Shown piece after piece: positions 1-7,700 of a DNA stretch of 7,949 nucleotides. Position 1 is the stretch's first letter; each line of letters starts with the position of its first letter. The DNA comes from Actinomycetota bacterium (GTDB taxonomy: Bacteria; Actinomycetota; Actinomycetes; Nanopelagicales; Nanopelagicaceae). The notes under the pieces are model-generated. The model was given only the letters and a program-made list of their open reading frames with translations. It did no database searches and was not told where the DNA came from. The stretch covers positions 1 through 7,949 of the forward strand of contig WLGP01000035.1 in NCBI GenBank assembly GCA_009703165.1. The letters run 5' to 3'. Both the position numbers and the translations under genes were made by a program.

Positions 1-518
1 CTCGTTGTGGCGCACAGACTCGCGTTGATTTAGGTGGAGCAGTTCGCGTTTGTGATGTTGATAAGAGCCAACACCATCCTCGAACAGATGGCGCTGTCAT
101 TGTTCTGGTTCGCGATAAAGATGATCGCATTCTTTTAGGACATCAGCCTGTCTGGCCAGAAGGACGCTTCTCTTGCTTTGCCGGTTTCCTTGAGCCAGGT
201 GAGACATTTGAACAATGTGTTGCCCGCGAAGTCTTTGAAGAATCAGGTGTTGCAGTCGGTGAGATTTCATACCTTGGTTCACAGCCATGGCCATTTCCAG
301 CATCAGTGATGATCGCATTTGATGCGGTCACAGATTTTCCTGAGACTGCTCGTCCAGATGGAGCTGAGATCACTGAAGTGAAATGGTTTACCCGCGATCA
401 ACTTCGCGCAGAGGCAAAAGCCGGAACACTTTTACTGCCACCAACAATTTCAGTTGCCCGCAAGATGATTGAACGTTGGCTAGGTGAGTCAGCCCAAGGC
501 GGGGAAACATGGAGATAA
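1..518 (+). CDS. nudC: NADH pyrophosphatase NudC (Nudix hydrolase), 5' partial
   Basis: The reading frame is open from base 3 (first complete codon Arg, then Cys) to the TAA at 516-518, about 171 codons; the N-terminal domain lies outside the window. The family hydrolyses NAD(H) to NMN(H) plus AMP and can remove NAD caps from RNA, in the cytoplasm with Mg2+ or Mn2+. A full Nudix box, G-x5-E-x7-R-E-V-x-E-E-x-G-V, spans 183-251. Downstream, 279-299 encodes SQPWPFP, the signature that separates NudC from other Nudix enzymes. Before the box is the end of the zinc ribbon: a CG pair at 6-11, then a Cys in RVCDVDKSQHHPRTDGAVI. The fourth zinc ligand, expected three residues after that Cys, is Asp. 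The stop overlaps the uvrD2 start by 10 bases, so the two are probably co-transcribed and translationally coupled. The identification is firm; only the missing N-terminus is unknown. Confidence 0.95.
   Translation, partial: RCGAQTRVDLGGAVRVCDVDKSQHHPRTDGAVIVLVRDKDDRILLGHQPVWPEGRFSCFAGFLEPGETFEQCVAREVFEESGVAVGEISYLGSQPWPFPASVMIAFDAVTDFPETARPDGAEITEVKWFTRDQLRAEAKAGTLLLPPTISVARKMIERWLGESAQGGETWR
496..505 (+). promoter_or_regulatory. Ribosome binding site of uvrD2, inside the end of nudC
   Basis: The purine-rich run AAGGCGGGGA lies 3 to 12 bases before the ATG at 509. Its AAGG part has a 9-base spacing, which supports this start even though it falls inside the nudC reading frame. The overlap suggests ribosomes terminating on nudC help to load uvrD2. 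Confidence 0.6.
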
Positions 519-2194
519 CTCCCGATCTCCGTGGCGAAGAGATCTTGGCCGCACTCGATGAAGATCAACGCGCAGTAGCACTTGCAACCCGTGGCCCTGT
601 CTGCGTAATTGCAGGAGCTGGAACTGGAAAGACTCGCGCCATTACACACCGCATTGCATACGCTGCAGCGATCGGAACGATGGATCCCAGCAAGGTTTTG
701 GCGCTCACATTTACAGCACGTGCTGCCGGTGAGATGCGCACCAGACTTCGCTCGCTTGGTGTTCCCACCGTTGCAGCGCGCACCGTGCACTCGGCTGCGC
801 TCAAGCAACTGATCTACTTCTGGCCCACAGTCTTTGGCGGTCGGACCCCAGATCTGATGAATAGCAAGACTCCTTTTCTTACCGAAGCGGTAAAGCGCGC
901 AGATTTAGCCAATGAAGTCCGTATTACTTCGCGCGAAACGATGCGCGATATTGCAACCGAGATCGAATGGGCAAAGGTCTCGCAGGTTGCACCAATTGAT
1001 TACCTGGATCAAGTATCTGCTCGTCAGGTAAAGCCGCGCATTAAGGCAGAACATATTGCCGCGATCTATGTCGCATATGAAAGCCTCAAGAAACAAGAAC
1101 TAGCCATCGATTTTGAAGATGTTCTCTTACTGACCTCTGCGATGCTTGAAGAAGAGCGAACAGTGCGCGAGCGTGTACAAGATCAATACCGTTATTTCAC
1201 TGTCGATGAGTATCAGGATATTTCACCTATCCAACAGCGTTTAATTAACGCCTGGCTCGGATCGCGCAAAGATATCTGCGTTGTCGGAGATCCCGCGCAA
1301 ACTATCTACTCATTTGCCGGCGCAACACCAGTCTTTCTCAACACCTTCACCCAACGTTTTCCAGAGGCGGAAGTTATCCGTCTGAGCACCGGATACCGAT
1401 CAACTCCTGAGATCACCTTTGCCGCTAATGCACTTTTGCGCACATCATCGATGGGGCAAGAGCTCACAGCAAGTAACGATCATGGACATCGACCAAGTGT
1501 TGATGGATTTAAGGATGAGACGGCTGAGATTGCTGGGATTCTTTCGCAGATCACCGCGCTATTAGCTGATGGAACTGCGCCACAAGAGATCGCAATTTTG
1601 GCTCGCACCAATAGCCAACTTAAGGGCGTAGAGCGTGCGATGAATTCTCAGGGTCTGCCATATCAAGTGCGCAGTACCGAGCGATTCTTTGAACGCCAAG
1701 ATGTACGAGATTTCCTTAAACAAGTTAGACAAGCATCTGTTATTCCAGCAGAGGGCAGCACTTGGTTAGATGAACTTCGCACAATAGCTCAGCCTTATCT
1801 GACTGGTGAGAGCATCGATGGAATTGCAGCGCTCTTGCACCTTGGCCGCGAGCTCGATAGCGATGAAGGTTTCACACCAAAGACCTTGCGTGGATTCTTA
1901 CGCGAAGTTGAAGATCGCGTGACACAGAACAATCCACCGACGATGCCCGTTGTCACCCTAGCTACCTTGCATGCAGCAAAGGGCCTTGAATGGGAGCGCG
2001 TCTTTTTAATGGGTGCATCCGAAGGAATCTTGCCGCTCGAGAGCGGATCAACGGGAACAACTGATGCCGTCGTCTCTGAAGAGCGCCGCCTCTTTTATGT
2101 TGGAATGACGCGTGCAAAGGTCGATCTACATATCTCGTATCGCGGATTGCCTTCACGATTTTTGAAAGAAGCCGGGTTACTCGCTAGCTCCTAA
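509..2194 (+). CDS. uvrD2: UvrD/PcrA-like superfamily 1 DNA helicase (UvrD2 type), short form
   Basis: This 561-residue protein is an ATP-dependent 3'-5' DNA helicase of the UvrD/Rep family, expected to act on DNA repair or replication intermediates in the cytoplasm. All motor motifs are visible: Q-motif Gln20, Walker A GAGTGKT at 36-42, motif Ia ALTFTARAAGEM at 65-76, Walker B DEYQD at 233-237, motif III VVGDPAQTIYSFAGA from 258, motif IV GYRS with Arg297, motif V LHAAKGLEWE around 487-494, and motif VI EERRLFYVGMTRAK at 524-537. It resembles mycobacterial UvrD2 and keeps that protein's actinobacterial partner nudC next door. The mycobacterial protein is about 700 residues and continues after motif VI into a four-cysteine module and an HRDC domain; here the chain stops about 24 residues after motif VI with neither. 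The ATG at 509 has a ribosome binding site and keeps the Q-motif at its normal depth. No frameshift is seen. Assignment to UvrD2, not UvrD1/PcrA, rests on synteny and the compact 2B region. Confidence 0.9.
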   Translation: MEITPDLRGEEILAALDEDQRAVALATRGPVCVIAGAGTGKTRAITHRIAYAAAIGTMDPSKVLALTFTARAAGEMRTRLRSLGVPTVAARTVHSAALKQLIYFWPTVFGGRTPDLMNSKTPFLTEAVKRADLANEVRITSRETMRDIATEIEWAKVSQVAPIDYLDQVSARQVKPRIKAEHIAAIYVAYESLKKQELAIDFEDVLLLTSAMLEEERTVRERVQDQYRYFTVDEYQDISPIQQRLINAWLGSRKDICVVGDPAQTIYSFAGATPVFLNTFTQRFPEAEVIRLSTGYRSTPEITFAANALLRTSSMGQELTASNDHGHRPSVDGFKDETAEIAGILSQITALLADGTAPQEIAILARTNSQLKGVERAMNSQGLPYQVRSTERFFERQDVRDFLKQVRQASVIPAEGSTWLDELRTIAQPYLTGESIDGIAALLHLGRELDSDEGFTPKTLRGFLREVEDRVTQNNPPTMPVVTLATLHAAKGLEWERVFLMGASEGILPLESGSTGTTDAVVSEERRLFYVGMTRAKVDLHISYRGLPSRFLKEAGLLASS

Positions 2195-2204
2195 CTTGCT
2201 GAAT

Positions 2205-3980
2205 CTAAGCTTCAAGGCCCATCGTCAATCTAAATTCTGTCGCGTTCTCGACTCGCAGCAACGACCATCTACCGTCTGAGGCTAAGTTGAAGATTCGGGT
2301 ACCAAGGCCACTTCGATTCTGTAATTCAAGTGGAGCAACGATCGAATCATCGATTGCGATGATTTCAATCTCTTGATCGCTAGCTCGAACGACTTTGAGA
2401 TCAATATTTTGGGCTCTGCCATGTCGAATCGAATTCGAGATCAATTCCTCGATTACCTGTCCAATGTCGCGCACTCGTGAATTTTGAAGCGATGCAATCT
2501 CTGCATCGATATGCAAGTTGATTTCTAGAAGCCCTCGCCAGGGATCTAATCGGGAGATAACTTCACTCTGAAGGTCTGTGGATACCTCCTCAAAATCTGC
2601 ACCGGGATTACTAAGCAGTGCGAGCAAGGAATCCACCGTCTCGTTATATGCCTGAACATCATTACTTGTGGCTGCTGCATCGAGCTTGAGGGAAGTTGCT
2701 GCAAGACGAGTAAGTACCTTGCCGTGGATATAGACGGCCCACTCGTGGGATAAGTTCTTAGCTGCCTCTTCCTTAACCATGTTTTGCACCTTACTTTGCA
2801 AGGAAGCGCTAGCTACAAGTTCATCGTTCTTGATCAGATTTAAAGCGCTAGGCCTAAGAATCTGTAGGGACTCCATCGCAAGTAGATACACAATAGGAAA
2901 AATCAGCGCAGTTATGTAGATCGGAAACTGCGTATCAGGATCATGGTAAATCGCTTGCCCAATTGAGCTGTATAGAAAAGGAAGCAAACCTGTAGCAAAG
3001 GTAAGAATCGATGCGTTCCGTAGGGCGTTAGGCGATGCTCCTGATTGGGTTTTAACTATCAGCCGCGAGAGAGCAAAGACTGAAATCAAGAGAAGTGGAT
3101 AAAAAATAAGAAATTCTCTAAGGGAATAGAAGTAGATATACGGTGGGGTTGCTAGACCTATCAGAACTAGAGAGTACGAATTGTGGTGTAACGGAGTACT
3201 TCGGGCAGTTGATAGATAGAGAACTCGAAACTCTTGTAGAAAGAAAAGAATGGAATTTCTATTGCTCTGGATTGAAGTACGGACAGGGTTCCCTGATCCT
3301 GCACCATCTAGGCTTCGCGAGAGGGTGCGAAGGCTTTCGCCGCCAAGGAATGGTTTCATCTGCGAGTACTGCTCGGCTAGATATTTACCCGAGGCCTTAA
3401 TCTGATTTATCGATTCCCAAATTTCTCTACATTTATCGCGAAACTCACTCTGAATGCGTTCCTGCAGACTCTTCTGGGTCTCCTTAAATTCCCGCGAAGT
3501 TCTACTCTGAATGCGGGTAGCAACAAGGAGCCTATTTTCGTATTTTTTGATCTGGCTAATGATCTCTTTTCGGTTTCCACCGATGAACAAGAACGCAGGA
3601 AACCAGAGACCTCCTTGGATAAATATGACTCCAATGCGCCTGTAAATACTGACTAATTCGATATCAAAGAGTTTTGCCAAATAGAAATGGGTCGCATCCC
3701 CAAGGGCAATTACGACGATACCGGTGAGTGCAAGTGTTGCGAAGTTCGTCCGGAACAAATTTATGCGCCTGTAACCCCAAGATACAGAATATGCAATCAA
3801 AAGCATCGTCGCGGTGTGAACGATTCGAAGAAGTACGAGGTTGTCAAGATTCTTCTCGATTTCTCCAGGGAGTTGTGTGAAGAAGACAGAGATTTCAATG
3901 AGGATAATTGCCACGGGCACTAGGGCAAAATCTACTGGATATGATTTCTTGATACCAAGATCTGCGATCAACGAACGCAT
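2205..3980 (-). CDS. Polytopic membrane sensor histidine kinase (NarL/DesK-like class)
   Basis: This 591-residue protein should sense a signal at or in the membrane, autophosphorylate on His and pass phosphate to the regulator encoded just upstream. Eight hydrophobic segments occur as two groups of four (about 16-36, 48-68, 79-100, 115-134; then 270-287, 290-309, 323-344, 352-372), separated by a charged, helix-prone linker of about 130 residues. No sizeable extracellular domain is visible. The phosphoacceptor is probably His419 in VYIHGKVLTRL, which aligns with the LHDxxxxxL motif of HisKA_3 kinases but with Gly replacing Asp; His412 is a less likely alternative. The C-terminal ATPase domain has an N box (E511, E512, N516, R519-H520-G521), a degenerate G1 box with D544-D545-S, and a G2 box GLG at 558-560. 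It begins 2 bases after the regulator's stop, with no strong ribosome binding site, suggesting translational coupling. It converges on uvrD2 with only 10 bases between stops. The signal is unknown. Confidence 0.85.
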   Translation of the reverse strand: MRSLIADLGIKKSYPVDFALVPVAIILIEISVFFTQLPGEIEKNLDNLVLLRIVHTATMLLIAYSVSWGYRRINLFRTNFATLALTGIVVIALGDATHFYLAKLFDIELVSIYRRIGVIFIQGGLWFPAFLFIGGNRKEIISQIKKYENRLLVATRIQSRTSREFKETQKSLQERIQSEFRDKCREIWESINQIKASGKYLAEQYSQMKPFLGGESLRTLSRSLDGAGSGNPVRTSIQSNRNSILFFLQEFRVLYLSTARSTPLHHNSYSLVLIGLATPPYIYFYSLREFLIFYPLLLISVFALSRLIVKTQSGASPNALRNASILTFATGLLPFLYSSIGQAIYHDPDTQFPIYITALIFPIVYLLAMESLQILRPSALNLIKNDELVASASLQSKVQNMVKEEAAKNLSHEWAVYIHGKVLTRLAATSLKLDAAATSNDVQAYNETVDSLLALLSNPGADFEEVSTDLQSEVISRLDPWRGLLEINLHIDAEIASLQNSRVRDIGQVIEELISNSIRHGRAQNIDLKVVRASDQEIEIIAIDDSIVAPLELQNRSGLGTRIFNLASDGRWSLLRVENATEFRLTMGLEA

Positions 3981-3982
3981 TA

Positions 3983-4630
3983 CTACTTAACGACGACTTT
4001 CCCCTGCTGCCACATTCGCACAGCAACAACTCGCGGGTTGATACTCGGATCTCCGCTAACTCCGAGTGCGGCAAATGTTCTTTGAACGAGCGCTTCGGCT
4101 GCTCGCAATGAGATCCCTCTTGTCTCGGCGATTGAAGCATTCGATAATCCATCTGCAATCATTCGAAGAATCTCTGCCTGCGTCGATGTGATTGTAATCT
4201 TCTCATCACTTGCTACTTCGCTACCTTTAAAGTTTCCAGGCATGATGATTGACTCTTCGATGAGGGTGATTAGATTTTGAATTGTGTGAAGCTCAGACTT
4301 CACGATATATCCAGCATGTTCTGGAATACGTGAGACATCATTGATTGCTAATTCAGGGGATGCGTGTGCGGTCATGATGACCATTCCGATCCAGGGACGC
4401 TCCTCAGCGATCTTCGTCAGCAGATCAGCACCATCTGGACCATGCCCAAGATCTAAATCGGTGACAACGACATGAGGGTCAAAGCCATCGAGAGATTCAA
4501 TCGCCTGGGCCACTGATGCGACGTGTTCGACTTCGATGCCAGATGCAACGAGCATCTCTCGGACCACATTGCGCGTGAAGTCATCGTCTTCGACCAAAAG
4601 TACGCGAATCGTCCTCTGGCTCGTGCTCAT
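3983..4630 (-). CDS. LuxR/NarL-family response regulator
   Basis: This 215-residue protein has an N-terminal receiver domain and a C-terminal helix-turn-helix, so it is a phosphorylation-controlled DNA-binding regulator in the cytoplasm. Receiver residues are all present: acidic pocket E14-D15-D16, phosphoacceptor Asp58 in VVVTDLDLG, switch Thr87 in VIMTAH, and Lys111 in YIVKSE. The LuxR-type helix-turn-helix runs from about 150 to 191 (TQAEILRMIADGLSNASIAE, then RGISLRAAEALVQRTFAALG); its recognition helix carries RAAEALVQRTF where common NarL proteins have a TVExHxxxI pattern. An extra tail of some 24 residues ends in VVVK. The ATG at 4630 puts the first beta strand (IRVLLVEDD) at residue 8, the normal place. 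It is the first gene of an operon with the histidine kinase, which is therefore its likely partner. It is transcribed divergently from the large surface protein, which is a plausible but unproven target. Confidence 0.92.
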   Translation of the reverse strand: MSTSQRTIRVLLVEDDDFTRNVVREMLVASGIEVEHVASVAQAIESLDGFDPHVVVTDLDLGHGPDGADLLTKIAEERPWIGMVIMTAHASPELAINDVSRIPEHAGYIVKSELHTIQNLITLIEESIIMPGNFKGSEVASDEKITITSTQAEILRMIADGLSNASIAETRGISLRAAEALVQRTFAALGVSGDPSINPRVVAVRMWQQGKVVVK

Positions 4631-4658
4631 CTATGAAGAGTATCAACGGGCGTTAAAA

Positions 4659-4688
4659 ACTATTCAGAAATCTACGGGTATTACCCAA
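4659..4688 (-). promoter_or_regulatory. Candidate promoter of the regulator-kinase operon
   Basis: Read on the minus strand, TTGGGT (4688-4683) and AATAGT (4664-4659) are separated by 18 bases and match the housekeeping -35 and -10 consensus at 3 of 6 and 4 of 6 positions. Transcription would start near 4652, giving a leader of roughly 20 bases before the ATG at 4630. No clear Shine-Dalgarno precedes that ATG. The match is modest and could be chance. Confidence 0.3.
4676..4686. promoter_or_regulatory. Perfect 11-base palindrome, candidate operator
   Basis: GGGTATTACCC is an exact inverted repeat of two 5-base arms around one central base. It sits in the 145-base spacer between the regulator operon and the surface-protein gene, about 46 bases upstream of the regulator ATG and 89 bases upstream of the adhesin GTG, overlapping the proposed -35 element of the regulator. 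Dimeric LuxR-type regulators bind short inverted repeats, so this could be a site for autoregulation or for control of the divergent gene. The binding protein is inferred from position only. Confidence 0.4.
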
Positions 4689-4764
4689 AACTATCGTCCA
4701 ACCTTCGGTTATCACACGGTGCCTAAAAAAGGATTTTAGCGGGATCTTTAACCTTTTATCCGTG

Positions 4765-4771
4765 AAGAGGG
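4765..4771 (+). promoter_or_regulatory. Ribosome binding site that fixes the GTG start of the surface protein
   Basis: AAGAGGG lies 4 bases before the GTG at 4776. An in-frame TAA at 4749-4751 closes the frame upstream and no other start codon lies between, so this GTG is the only start that keeps the signal peptide intact. A GTG at 4762 is in another frame and meets a stop after five codons. Confidence 0.65.
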
Positions 4772-4775
4772 CATC

Positions 4776-7700
4776 GTGAAGAAAAATCCAACTACGTCTA
4801 AGTTTTTTCTACGTTCCCTAATTGCAGTCGGAATCACTTGTCCGCTCTTTGCGATTGGGGTCACACCAGCACAGGCCAGTGCACACACTCCCATCGAAGC
4901 TGTTTTTAACGCCGGGACAATCACTGGCGATGTCGCTTGCACGACAGGTGGGGTTGCTACTGGCTTCTTTAGAATCACCAACGGCATAGTCGAAGCAAGT
5001 AAAAATTGTGAAGGCGCTGTTGTGATCCCGGAAGGGGTGACAACAATCAATGGTGAGGCATTTGATGCCGACGCAGGTTACTCAGGTTTTTCTCGAGAGA
5101 ATCCTTTGGGTAGCACAATCCCCATGAATGTCACTTCTCTAACAATTCCGAATACAGTTATTAGCATAGGTAATTTTGCATTTCGAGGTTCCAGGATTAG
5201 CACACTTACAATTCCAAATAGTGTGACAAATTTGGGTGAGCAGGCCTTCGCAGCCACAACCCAACTAAACCAAATAACTCTTGGCACAGGGCTTAATCAA
5301 ATTAGTCAATATGCATTTTCTGGTGCAACTTCTCTTACGTCATTAACCATTCCAAGTAGTGTCACTTCAATCGGTAATCATGCATTTGAGTACTTAGAAG
5401 GTCTCACCTCATTAACAATTCCAAATAGTGTTACTTCAATCGGTAATTCTGCATTTCGAAACGCCGTTTTACTTACTTCGTTAACGATTCCAAATAGCGT
5501 TACCTCTATTGGATCGTCAGCTTTTGCTATGGATGGTTTGAACGCACTACAGTCAATTAGCCTCGGGAAAAACGTTGTTTCCATCGGTGCGCAAGCTTTC
5601 GCTGGTGCATCAAACATTACTGAATTGGATATTCCTGGATCAGTAACATCAATTGGTAATAGTGCTTTCCAAGGTTTCACTCGTTTGGAAACAATAACAA
5701 TCGCTAGCAGTGTCTTAACGCTTGGCTCGAACTCTTTTCTAGATGCACCATCAACCACCACACTTAACTATTGTGGCGCACTTACTCAGGATGACTTCAA
5801 CACCGCAGGAATTGGCAGCTTATACACATCAAAGATCTGTTCGGTGTCAGCACCGAGTTCCCCAGGTTCAATCACCGCGACATTGGTCGATACTCAAACA
5901 GTGACCGTTAGCTTCTCTGCTCCGACGAGTAATGGCGGCGCTCCAATTAGCTCGTACCTGGTGACCTCAAGCCCAGGTGCAATAACCAGAAAAGTTAATC
6001 AAGAATTAGGGGGATCCGCTACCGTCACCGGCTTAAGTAGTGGAGAAACATACACATTTACAGTTATTGCCAGTAACTGGGGTAAGTCCTCACTTCCTTC
6101 GACGGCCTCCAATGCGGTAACTACTCCGAACCTTCCGGGGTCCCCAACAATTGGTACGGCGACATTAACCAACCCGACGACTGCTAGCGTCACTTTTTCT
6201 GCACCCGCAAGTAATGGCGGTTCAACAATTACTCGTTACACGGCCATCTCATCACCTGATGGAAGAACAGGAACGGTCAATCAAGCAGGTAGCGGGAGTA
6301 TCAGCGTGACTGGTTTAACTCCGGGAGCTGCTTACACATTCTCTGTTATCGCAACTAATGGAGTGGGAGACTCAACACCCTCCTCTGATTCAAATTCATT
6401 GACAACTCCAACTGTTCCCGAGCCACCGACAGCAGTAGTTGCGACTAGAACAAGCAGTACATCTGTAAACATAACCTTTGCTGCACCAGCCAACAATGGT
6501 GGCGAAACAATTACTTCATATACAGCGCTCTCTTATTCGCATACAGATGACTCACTAGGCGAGACAGGAACCGTTACTCAGCCAGGAATTAGAAGTATTA
6601 ACATCACAGGCTTGACAGAAACTGCTACATACTCATTTTGGGTATTCGCAACAAACGCGGTCGGAGATTCTCAAGGTTCGCAAAATTCTAATGCGATTAT
6701 CGGCTCTCCCTACGATCCTTTAACTGGCAACGGAGAAGTCGCTTGCGTCAATGATGGCCCACGGCTGGGATCTGGCTTCTTTTCAATATTAAGCAACATT
6801 GTTGTGTGGAGTGACGGTTGCAGTGGATCAGCTGTCATTCCTAACGGGGTACTAGAGATCAACGATTCGGCATTCAGAAATGACGATATCTCCTCAGTAG
6901 TCATTCCCAGCAGTGTGACAACGATTGGGGTTCAATCTTTTGAAGGTACCGCCTTAAAGACGTTGGTGATTCCAAACACGGTCACAACAATCGGCGCGAG
7001 GGCCTTTGATGATTTAGAGGAATTAACTTCACTCACAATCGGAAGTGGAATCAGATCAATCAGCCCCAGGGCCTTTCGGGATGCGACAAGTCTTACCTCA
7101 CTGGTGATTCCAAATACTGTTACAACAATTGAGCAGTCAGCTTTTGAGAGGGCTACAAGTCTAACATCACTCACACTGGGTAATACTGTTACCACAATTG
7201 GGCAGTCAGCCTTTCTGAGTGCTTCCAATCTAACGGCTTTAAATTTACCAAGCAGCGTAAGAACGATTGGATCAGGGGCATTTGAGGGTGCAACCGGACT
7301 GGGATCGCTGGTGATCCCAAATGGTGTTACCGACATCGGCGACTCCGCTTTTTATGGCGCATCGTCAATAACTTCGTTAACCATTCCAGATTCAGTAGTC
7401 AATATTGGTGAAGAGGCATTCTTCAATACAACAGCCTTGTTGACGGTGAATTACTGTGGAACAACTGCTTTAAATAGTTCGAACAGAGTTTTCATAGGAC
7501 TAGCGAACAGTGTAAATATCACATGCCCTCAGACACCAGTTATTACAGTCGGAACAACAGACTTTCAGCCACTTGTCGCAACGAACGTTGGCGTAACCCT
7601 CAGTGGATTTGATGAGACGCTGAATTATCAGGCAACAGTCAAGTTCGTAAATGTTGCAACCAATGCTGATGTTTCAAATGGAATATTGACTGCAATAAGG

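Noticed and set aside
398..812. Open frames on both strands overlapping nudC and the start of uvrD2
   Set aside because: They overlap strongly conserved helicase and Nudix motifs in the true frames, and their translations show no recognisable domain.
2195..2216. Possible terminator hairpin around CTTGCTGAA and TTCAAG between uvrD2 and the kinase
   Set aside because: The arms pair poorly, contain few GC pairs and are not followed by a T-run on either strand.
3143..3923. Plus-strand open frames inside the kinase gene
   Set aside because: They lie opposite membrane segments and the linker of a complete kinase and have no start context or domain of their own.
4709..4739. Possible promoter for the surface-protein gene (TTATCA and TTTTAG)
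   Set aside because: The match to consensus is weak and the 19-base spacing is long; several equally poor alternatives exist in this AT-rich spacer.
4833..4841. Cys22 in the signal peptide as a possible lipoprotein attachment site
   Set aside because: The residues before it (GIT-C) do not fit a lipobox, which needs Ala or Gly just before Cys, and a good signal peptidase I site (AQA) follows at residue 34.
4748..7336. Several minus-strand open frames opposite the surface-protein gene (for example 6932-7336 and 5378-5761)
   Set aside because: They mirror the repeat periodicity of the plus-strand gene, have low-complexity translations, and lie opposite a frame with a clear signal peptide and domains.
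5013..7436. Regular 69-base spaced repeats that could suggest a CRISPR or satellite array
   Set aside because: The periodicity is entirely in frame, is conserved as protein and diverged as DNA, and has no identical direct repeats with unique spacers. It is the LRR_5 protein repeat.
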